The translations under genes and the position numbers were made by a program. The notes below the pieces were generated by a model that saw only the letters and a list, made by a program, of their open reading frames with translations, searched no databases and was not told where the DNA came from. Below, piece by piece: positions 38,901-43,900 of a DNA stretch of 43,900 nt (positions within the stretch are counted from its first letter, which is position 1; each line of letters starts with the position of its first letter). This DNA comes from CAVQTK01 sp963716455 (GTDB taxonomy: Bacteria; Pseudomonadota; Gammaproteobacteria; Coxiellales; Coxiellaceae): the NCBI GenBank assembly GCA_963716455.1, contig CAVQTK010000019.1, forward strand, positions 1-43,900. The letters are read 5' to 3'.

Positions 38901-40623
38901 GTATAGAATGTTGCAAAATCCACAACAAAGTCTACAAACGCAATTTCGTCAGTTTGTTAGCTTTATATGGCAAAAGATACAAGACTGCCAGGACGAGGAT
39001 GAAGCTACATTTTGGGTCAGATTTATTGAGACTTGTATCGAGATTTGTCCTACGAAAAAAAAATACGCGCTGCCTGTTCTTAAGGGTCTACTTAGTAAAG
39101 TATGTCTATCTGTAGCTTTGGGCAGCAAGGAAAATAAAGATGAGAGAAAAGAGGACAAAGAGAATAAAAATGATAAAAGAAATTGTATTTCTTATCGGAA
39201 GAAAGCTCACCATATTTTTCTGAAAATTGAGCAACCTGAATTGATGCATGTACATGCTTATGACTATCTGACTTTCGGAGAGGATCTGATGCAGATTCTC
39301 GCTCCTTGCTATGAAGCGGCGGTTAAGAGTAAATCTATAACCCATGAAGATTTAAAAAAGATTTTTTATATTATTGGTCACTGTGATGATATTCATCAGG
39401 TTTTTGGCAGAGGCTTACAATTTTTAGTGGAAGCTTTGCGAAAAGGGGAGAATAGGGAGGATTTCGTAGTTCTAGATGGGGGTATAAGTGCAAGTGAGCT
39501 TTTTTTACATTTTCTCGGACTTCAATTTAATAAAGAAAATAATGTTTCCCTGACTGCATGGCTGAAAAGCTTAAAGAAAAATCAGAATGGCATGAAAGGC
39601 AAAAAAGATAACACGGTTATTATCCGAGACAAATTGGACGAAATTGCAGCCCGCAGTCAACGGTTAAAAGCAATAGGGTGGCATCGCTTTAGTCAATTGC
39701 TAAGCAGTTATTTGAGTCAACCAATAATTGTTGATGAAATCAACAATCAATTCCTGCAAACTTTACTATCGCTTAAATTTGAATTTGAAATAGCAGTGGG
39801 GATAAATGAGGTTGAATCCGCTAGAGAAATAGTTAAAGAAATAGAAAGTCACCTGGCTCAGGAAGTCTCCTGGGTGAAAACGCACGTTCTTTCATTACCT
39901 TATTTATCAGCATTACAAAAATTGCAAAAGGCCTCTCAATTCACCAGTCGGAAAATTTCACCTACCCAAGGCTTCTTTTCTTCTTTGCTTTCCAGTCAAC
40001 CTTATGAGCATAAAAAAAGCCTTCCGCCAGAGATAGAAATGAAATCCGTAAAAGAAAAATTACCAAAAGAAGAAAAAGAACATAAGAGTCAAAGCTGTGA
40101 TCAAGTTCCTTTATTGTCTTCTGTAAATCGTAGTTTTACTTTCCTAGATGAAAAGCATAGCCCTATTAATAATTCTGTGCCTCGTATTCGCGAAGAAGTT
40201 GAACTCATTGTTTTGCCTGATATTGCTAAGGAAGTAGCGAAAATGAAGAAAATATCTGCCTCAGGATACCAAATAGAGTTATTAAAACTGGGCAGTAAAA
40301 TTCTTGAGCTGGATAATCGAATTAATAGTTGTTGTATGGCATCAAGTACGCGACATATCTTGCGCGAGAAACGTGATGGCTTAATCCATCTTTATGCAAA
40401 ACTAAAGAGCATAGTGAATAAAAAGAACTTAACGCGACATCAGTTAGAAGAGTTGGAGATTATAATTGCGCAATGTGGTGATAAGAAAGCGATGAATATT
40501 TTTTGCTATCGTTTAGGTACTTTTTCATTTTCTTTGTTTACCTCTGCGGCGAAAACAGATACGTTGCAGTTGATTCATGCGCTTGGTCGGTCCATTAATC
40601 AACAAGTTAATAGCCAAAGGTAA
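35971..40623 (+). CDS. Giant orphan protein with an internal duplication of a repeat-bearing module
   Basis: 1550 residues, intact; no known family recognised, no signal peptide or membrane span. It consists of two diverged copies of one module, about residues 16-555 and 588-1330, and a unique tail. Shared blocks in order: LNDLIVSADLQSLKEIF / LADLVIASNTAQLKEIF; QALTTYLLLKQPDCS / EDFLDSYRMLQNPQQS; FVDVLSQRIQNAVEADEALF / FVSFIWQKIQDCQDEDEATF; SYREQAHNILLLMEP / SYRKKAHHIFLKIEQ; LRVKKVDWHTFINSY / LKAIGWHRFSQLLSSY; LTIKYKFEMVVGLES / LSLKFEFEIAVGINE. Near the start of each copy lie short repeats of the form xALIxKLxxExLxxIC: three in copy 1, about eight in copy 2. This looks like a helical solenoid. 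The tail has a charged linker (EIEMKSVKEKLPKEEKEHK) then more helices. AGAGG ribosome site. A host-directed effector is a guess by analogy. Confidence 0.85.
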   Translation: MLSIIDLFAYKNEMENLDTAEIKNLNDLIVSADLQSLKEIFIEKKEGEGSDFRRTDSLLITLFESKESASACRILIDKFDEKDLINLCGKKYYTKFMLHVLFQFQSSTICQALLKKLSPKSLAIVFTQTQIEKRDCLAALFKTQDLATCHAFLYKIQHQPFLNKYDIDFLLTIINQNEILNSADKLTLQQALTTYLLLKQPDCSIVEQPMKFVDVLSQRIQNAVEADEALFLVEVIRNALLSCSDKEIQLKEVLQSLLCKLYFLLENHQTKSSSLEKKGDKRETTSYREQAHNILLLMEPSQEVLDPTDLLMFGESLTVTNRTPYIQAVDQALAGVMPSSYQPGSISKYTTRLNCHQILRNSLQYLIAALLRTVDAEEDLNARKIFAAARSVLLPYLGLDDDKEHQIALTDWVHGLTSAKVVSTEEISLEEKGEGSASIQAKLAELEMRSLRVKKVDWHTFINSYELARHLVDSQAHKRDEAAEKFFQQLLTIKYKFEMVVGLESKDLAAEVARQIKENISQEVIRVTEGHTTLFLLPLYLRMLGKMQRWVDGILTGTDSSKENKQENIIATAYSSAELKLTPSKTSTMTKFSELEIQALADLVIASNTAQLKEIFGPTDYDVISLPLFEMLLNQVYDYASKELLDALNEESLLHICRQKYCRNQTLIHGLFNSSSLDLEIGRALINKFSDETLSEFFQMRDSQGLTPAWGIFNRRQFNSLGKRIIEKFRFEILLNICGSDDVSDHTGFSYSWLSYMPILIDKLNAEELLEICLVKNKAGEALGQVLLLSSSDLGQALIANLTPEALATICQLKGRNNSRPTFFNFFAKADFDPKTGEALIKKLPVKVLTKFCLEKYLYTEPSIDANSYQSYAIQLIFNYDENVFLALIEKLSSAVLSEIVFMQGPICVGSYRGRIVKGSILKAIFTLENFIVCNAFIKKLHTEVILNNLYSLIFDIEGNQELDLIQKVALEDFLDSYRMLQNPQQSLQTQFRQFVSFIWQKIQDCQDEDEATFWVRFIETCIEICPTKKKYALPVLKGLLSKVCLSVALGSKENKDERKEDKENKNDKRNCISYRKKAHHIFLKIEQPELMHVHAYDYLTFGEDLMQILAPCYEAAVKSKSITHEDLKKIFYIIGHCDDIHQVFGRGLQFLVEALRKGENREDFVVLDGGISASELFLHFLGLQFNKENNVSLTAWLKSLKKNQNGMKGKKDNTVIIRDKLDEIAARSQRLKAIGWHRFSQLLSSYLSQPIIVDEINNQFLQTLLSLKFEFEIAVGINEVESAREIVKEIESHLAQEVSWVKTHVLSLPYLSALQKLQKASQFTSRKISPTQGFFSSLLSSQPYEHKKSLPPEIEMKSVKEKLPKEEKEHKSQSCDQVPLLSSVNRSFTFLDEKHSPINNSVPRIREEVELIVLPDIAKEVAKMKKISASGYQIELLKLGSKILELDNRINSCCMASSTRHILREKRDGLIHLYAKLKSIVNKKNLTRHQLEELEIIIAQCGDKKAMNIFCYRLGTFSFSLFTSAAKTDTLQLIHALGRSINQQVNSQR

Positions 40624-40632
40624 TTGATATTA

Positions 40633-40773
40633 GACTTCTTGCAAACCTTCGTCTTTTGGGCTACTGCGGCGTCGTGTTGCTTTCTCCGGTGCTCATTTAC
40701 TTGCATGTAAACTCCGCTCCTCGAAAGCAACACGCCTTGCATTAGTCTAAAATACTGGGTTTTGCAAGAAGTC
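40633..40773. mobile_element. Complete TA-flanked MITE-like element after the giant orphan gene
   Basis: 141 bp; ends GACTTCTTGCAAACC and GGTTTTGCAAGAAGTC are inverted repeats, flanked by TA at 40631-40632 and 40774-40775. The interior (GGTGCTCATTTACTTGCATG, ACTCCGCTCCTCG) is related to 41851-41958 and more distantly to 14392-14533. It starts 9 bp past the stop codon of the giant gene. On the minus strand it carries CGAGGAGCGG, an ATG and an open frame ending KKSN. Confidence 0.8.
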
Positions 40774-40808
40774 TATTATAACAAACGTCATTATTTTTAA
40801 TTTATTCG

Positions 40809-40824
40809 CCGCGGCTTGCCGCGG
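40809..40824. repeat. Hairpin repeat, copy 4
   Basis: CCGCGGC-TT-GCCGCGG, the most perfect member (7 bp stem), in the context AATTTATTCG...GAACTTTACGCT; the same flanking bases, slightly changed, occur at copy 1 (GAACCCTTACGCT). Confidence 0.7.
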
Positions 40825-40950
40825 AACTTTACGCTATGGGGTTTCCATCCCCTAACAGGGACAGGCAGGGCTAGCATGCGAATGCTTCCCTTTGGTCGCC
40901 GTCGCGCGAACTTGTTTGCGCAGGCGAAATATACAAGAAAAATAAAAATA

Positions 40951-40977
40951 CCCCGCTGCTTGCCGCGGGGATTTTTT
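40951..40977. terminator. GC-rich hairpin followed by a T run
   Basis: CCCCGC and GCGGGG arms enclose TGCTTGCC, then ATTTTTT. A plausible rho-independent terminator on the plus strand, variant of the hairpin repeat. It lies between the convergent giant orphan gene and ubiA. Confidence 0.6.
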
Positions 40978-41016
40978 ATTGGTCTTCACTGTGAAGATTT
41001 AGTTGGGGAGGTAATT

Positions 41017-41894
41017 CTAATTAAAGCTAAACAAAAGACCTAAGAAAATAACACATCCAAACCAATTGTTATTTATGAAGGCGCGAAAACAATCTGCAGG
41101 TGGCGATGATAGATTAAAATTTGTTGATAAATTGCCAAAAATAAAGCGCAACTCCACCCGAGATAGAAGCTTTTTCCTAATGCCAAAAAATGGGCCATTA
41201 TTAACCAAGAAATCAGTACTGTTATTTGTAGTGAGGCAATAATAAGTCGATCGTATTGGGCGAATAAAATTGCTGTAGATTTAACTCCGACTTGTATATC
41301 ATCTTCTCGGTCTGCCATCGCATATTGAGTATCATAAGCAATAATCCATAAAGCTGTAGTAGCAAATAACCACCAGGCTAATAGAGGAATACTGTTGGTT
41401 TGTGCGGCAAAGGCCATGGGGATTCCCCAAGCAAATGCGATTCCTAGAAAAGCTTGGGGCCAATAAGTGATGCGTTTCATAAAAGGGTACAGTAACGCGA
41501 CAAACCAGCCAATGGCTGCTAAATAAATGGTTAGCTTATTTAAGAGCAAAACTAAGCCAAAACAAAGCAGGCAAAGCATGCCGAATAAAATGAGCGCATG
41601 TTTAACTTTTATTACTCGAGTGGTTAAAGGACGGTGTTAGATCCGTTGACCTTATGATCGAAATCTCGATCAGCTATGTCATTTATTATACAGCCTGCAG
41701 ACGCATTAATATCACTCCTGAAATGAAGATTAGAAGGATTGGTGATTGGGGGATACCTTGGGCTGAAATCCACAGAGCCCATAAAGTAGGCCATAGCAGG
41801 AGTAAAATGCCAATTGGCTTGTCAAGCGCATTAATCTAATGTAATCATTAGATTTCTGTGTTGCAACACTCGCTCGAGGCTCATTTATTTTCAT
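41017..41894 (-). pseudogene. ubiA: 4-hydroxybenzoate octaprenyltransferase UbiA, several frameshifts
   Basis: Membrane prenyltransferase of ubiquinone synthesis. Readable pieces in order: YIRLMRL, DKPIGILLLLWPTLWALWIS, NDIADRDFDHKV (first Asp-rich motif), RPLTTRVIKVKHALILFG, YPFMKRITYWPQAFLGIAFAWGIPMAFAA, YDTQYAMADREDDIQVGVKS (second Asp-rich motif), and DCFRAFINNNWFGCVIFLGL to the stop at 41017. Frame changes near 41835, 41700, 41645 and 41095 split them. The likely start, ATG 41894 with AGGAG 10 bases upstream (MKINEPRASVATQKSNDY), lies inside a repeat element. Downstream of ubiC, the usual ubiCA order. Both catalytic motifs are intact. Confidence 0.85.
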
Positions 41895-41958
41895 ATGAAC
41901 TCCGCTCCTCGCCTCTTTTGCCTTGCATTTGAATAAAATACTTGGTTTGGAAAAGGTC
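41851..41958. mobile_element. Degenerate TA-flanked element between ubiC and ubiA
   Basis: 108 bp from GATTTCTGTG to GGAAAAGGTC with TA on each side (41849-41850, 41959-41960). It shares GAGGCTCATTTA, ATGAACTCCGCTCCTCG, GCCTTGCATT and AAAATACTTGGTTT with the copy at 40633-40773. Terminal repeats have diverged. The ubiC stop codon falls on its edge and the probable ubiA start lies inside it. Confidence 0.65.
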
Positions 41959-42533
41959 TATTTAACATGGAGAAAAAAATCAGGTAAAAATGTTTCTATT
42001 ATTAATAAAGGAAATTTTTTAAAAAGCAAAGTTGAGCGTCTGGTCCATAAAGGTACAGCTGATTTTGGGCAACAACTTTGAAAGCTTTGATAATAGGGGT
42101 GGGTATAAGGCAATATACAAAACAAAAAGGGGCTGCGTTTTAAGTTAGAATCACTAAATAAAAAAGTGCCAATGGATTGGCTCGTGTTGGCAGGGATATT
42201 TGTATTTTCTATAGTGGTGACTGGAATGACTGTACGGGTCCATACCCAAGGTCTTTGTCGGACACAGTGAACGATTTCACGAATCCATACTTTAGAGTCG
42301 CTTTCTAAAGAGGGGAGTATCAATCTTTCTTCGGGATAGGCATTAGACCAGCCATTTTTTTGTAAGCGCAGATCTAGAGCATTATGACTCATTTTCTGTA
42401 AGCGAGTGGTCAACGAGTCTGCGGCAGTTAAACACTGCCATTGTTCCTGAGTCAAACCTTTTAGGGGAAGGTTAGTATACCAAGCTACTGGGGAAGGGTT
42501 TTGCCATTCCCCAGTTCCTGTTTCATGTATCAT
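41958..42533 (-). CDS. ubiC: Chorismate lyase UbiC
   Basis: 191 residues. Releases pyruvate from chorismate to give 4-hydroxybenzoate, the first step of ubiquinone synthesis. Motifs: WIREIVHCVRQRPWVWTRTVIP (substrate Arg in the WxxxRxxIP region), IGTFLF, VPLWTRRSTLLFKKFPLLI, and IETFLPDF (the conserved Glu near the C-terminus). The stop codon TAG lies exactly on the TA edge of the downstream repeat element, so the last residues (FFLHVK) may have been altered by insertion. It is followed by ubiA. Confidence 0.87.
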   Translation of the reverse strand: MIHETGTGEWQNPSPVAWYTNLPLKGLTQEQWQCLTAADSLTTRLQKMSHNALDLRLQKNGWSNAYPEERLILPSLESDSKVWIREIVHCVRQRPWVWTRTVIPVTTIENTNIPANTSQSIGTFLFSDSNLKRSPFLFCILPYTHPYYQSFQSCCPKSAVPLWTRRSTLLFKKFPLLIIETFLPDFFLHVK

Positions 42534-42553
42534 GTACGCAAACTTAGCATATC

Positions 42554-43244
42554 TTAGCTGCGACTGACAATAACTTTACTACCAATACGCAAAAAACTTT
42601 GATTTAGCCACTCGGCATCTGCTTTATACATACGGACACACCCGTGGCTGGCATTATACCCTGGAAGCTCATAGGAGCCATGTAATGCATAGCCACCATG
42701 AAAAAACATACAATAAGGCATGGGGGCGCCTCCGCGAGTAGTGACAGGGAATTTAGTTGATATACACTCGGCCCCTTTCTTTCCGGTCACATGGAAACTA
42801 CCCGTGGGAGTGGTGCATCTTCCATGAATATCGGCGCAGTAGCCTTTTGCACTAGAAATGGGTCCCCAACGGACAAGTCGGCCGCTCCCATCGTAAGCTC
42901 CAAAAGCTTGCTTATCTATGCTTACTAAGACGGCATTGCCTCCTGGGGGAGAAATTTTGGCCGCAAAAGGAGAGAGCGACATGAGTGATACGGACTGTAA
43001 ATTTTTTGGTACAATAATCCAGGGTCGGCTACCAATTGGTCTGTTAGTGCGATTTAGGCGCATGACCATATCTCGCTCTCGTGGATTAGGGAAAGAGTCT
43101 CTCCCAACTTTTCGTTGCCGGTTTTACACAATTAAATTGAGAATAATTACAGAGCTGTCTTCCATAATAATTTGCTGCTTGTACATTAATTTGTATGGCA
43201 CAGAGGAAGGTTATGCCAGTGACGAACGATAAAACCCCTTTCAT
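42554..43244 (-). CDS. Periplasmic L,D-transpeptidase (YkuD domain), one frameshift
   Basis: Forms 3-3 peptidoglycan cross-links or anchors lipoprotein. ATG at 43244 begins a signal peptide (MKGVLSFVTGITFLCAIQIN, then VQA). The mature N-terminus NYYGRQLCNYSQFNCVK runs to WERLFP, where an extra base in the GGG at 43089-43091 breaks the frame; removing it gives WERLFPNPRERDMVMRLNRT and continues to the stop at 42554. The catalytic motif is HGSYELPGYNASHGCVRMY, with the SHGCVR nucleophile Cys. YkuD fold features TTPTGSFHVTGKKG and GGYALHG are present. 20 bp before ubiC, same strand, possibly co-transcribed. Confidence 0.88.
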
Positions 43245-43466
43245 GTGTTTCTCCTTTTTACCTATTGCTTCGAAAAATTCTTTAGTTACGTACTAATTTT
43301 TATTTCTATATTTCTAATTATAGTTGGTGATTTTAAACATATGGAAAAAAAGACTTATTTTTGGACAAATAGTGTGGCCATTGAAATGTGGCACATAAAA
43401 GCTTAATATTTTTTTAAGGTATTTGCGGTAAGATATTAGATATTTAGTCGGAGGACATACTCAATT

Positions 43467-43900
43467 ATGATAGAGTCCACATTTATCGAAACTATGTCGC
43501 GCGCTATTAGCGACTATCGTCAAATCTAAAAAAATATCTTACGCCTCAACAGCGTAATGCAAAAATAGCACAGTTGCGCTTAAAAGATCCTAGTATATTT
43601 TTTAGCGAGTCGGTGTTGTTTAAAGTTGCAAAAGAGATTCTGGCGGATATTGAAAAAAATATTCGTATTCCGTAATGAAGGATATTACTCTTACTACGGT
43701 ATTGTAAGGTTTGCAAAATATTTAGGTGAATATCTAAACAATTTTATTGTTGAAGATGATCAAGTAATTGATAAAGCCCGCAAGAAAGCTTCGGGTTTGT
43801 TGGTTAAAACCATTCAGTTGCTGAGTGTTCCTGGAGAACAGCTGACTGAGCAAGTGGTACAGCAAGTAGTTGCCTATCACCCACTAATTTTGGAGCTTGC
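43467..43900 (+). pseudogene. Start of an unidentified gene, frameshifted, truncated by the window
   Basis: ATG at 43467 with GGAGG 13 bases upstream. Begins MIESTFIETMSRAISDYRQ, then shifts near 43528 into NLKKYLTPQQRNAKIAQLRL, stops at 43675 (KNIRIP) and resumes after another shift with RNEGYYSYYGIVRFAKYLGE and KASGLLVKTIQLLSVPGEQL to the window edge. Helical, soluble and lysine-rich; no family recognised. The pieces read as one protein. Confidence 0.45.

Larger units (their letters stand above)
40774..41016. other. Gene-free region with hairpin repeats
   Basis: No gene is supported. It contains a perfect hairpin repeat (40809-40824), a terminator-like variant (40951-40977) and a GC-richer stretch between them (40840-40930) unlike its surroundings, including CTAGCATGCGAATGC and GGTCGCCGTCGCGCG, which looks like another dispersed repeat unit rather than coding DNA. 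Confidence 0.5.

Noticed and set aside
40816..41043. 75-codon open frame after the giant orphan gene
   Set aside because: Starts inside a hairpin repeat and crosses a terminator-like hairpin; composition reflects repeats, not coding.
1..43900. CRISPR array, tRNA or rRNA genes
   Set aside because: No regularly spaced direct repeats, cloverleaf-like segments or rRNA-like conserved stretches were noticed in the intergenic regions by eye; a dedicated tRNA scan was not possible.

Overview
AT-rich chromosomal DNA from a gammaproteobacterium. The gene content and style point to the Legionellales/Coxiellaceae, for example a Rickettsiella-, Diplorickettsia- or Coxiella-like intracellular lineage. This is inference from gene families: LPS-core (Kdo) hydroxylase, paired ArnT-like transferases, a reduced type IV pilus locus beside mrcA, metK-ahcY in tandem, and very large orphan proteins. 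No database search was possible.

Layout. 1-854: the 5' part of dnaA (minus strand) and a possible origin region with DnaA-box-like 9-mers. 855-8397 (plus strand): two tandem ArnT-like membrane glycosyltransferases, a PepSY protein, a Zn/Mn-type ABC importer and a Kdo hydroxylase; together this is an envelope and metal-uptake block. 8327-13042 (minus): an RND efflux pump with its adaptor, then a small membrane protein. 13043-18794 (minus): a minimal secretin (pilQ), pilO, pilN and pilM with pilP missing, then two orphan ORFs (probably one gene) and a LuxR-type regulator that separate pilM from its usual divergent neighbour mrcA. 18968-22309 (plus): mrcA (PBP1A) and an exported acetolactate decarboxylase. 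22371-28483 (minus): a hemerythrin-like protein, rsmD, a pair of M16 peptidases and oligopeptidase A. 28606-33115 (plus): a large orphan gene in several frames, then trpS. 33123-35648 (minus): ahcY and metK. 35971-40623 (plus): an intact 1550-residue orphan protein made of two diverged copies of one module. 41017-43244 (minus): ubiA, ubiC and an L,D-transpeptidase. 43467-end: the start of an unidentified gene.

Two themes cut across the window. First, many genes are interrupted by single-base indels although the residues on both sides remain well conserved: dnaA, the first ArnT, znuA, znuC, kdoO, the 28.6-32.0 kb orphan, trpS, ahcY, metK, ubiA, the L,D-transpeptidase and the last gene. They are densest at 28.6-35.7 kb and 41.0-43.9 kb. 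Several of these genes are essential, so assembly or sequencing error is at least as likely as real decay. Second, a family of roughly 110-142 bp elements with terminal inverted repeats and TA at both ends (MITE- or RPE-like) sits between genes of operons. It appears to have become part of the 5' ends of pilQ and ubiA and to supply the stop codon of ubiC. A separate short GC-rich hairpin repeat occurs five times. No rRNA, tRNA, CRISPR array or complete insertion sequence was seen.
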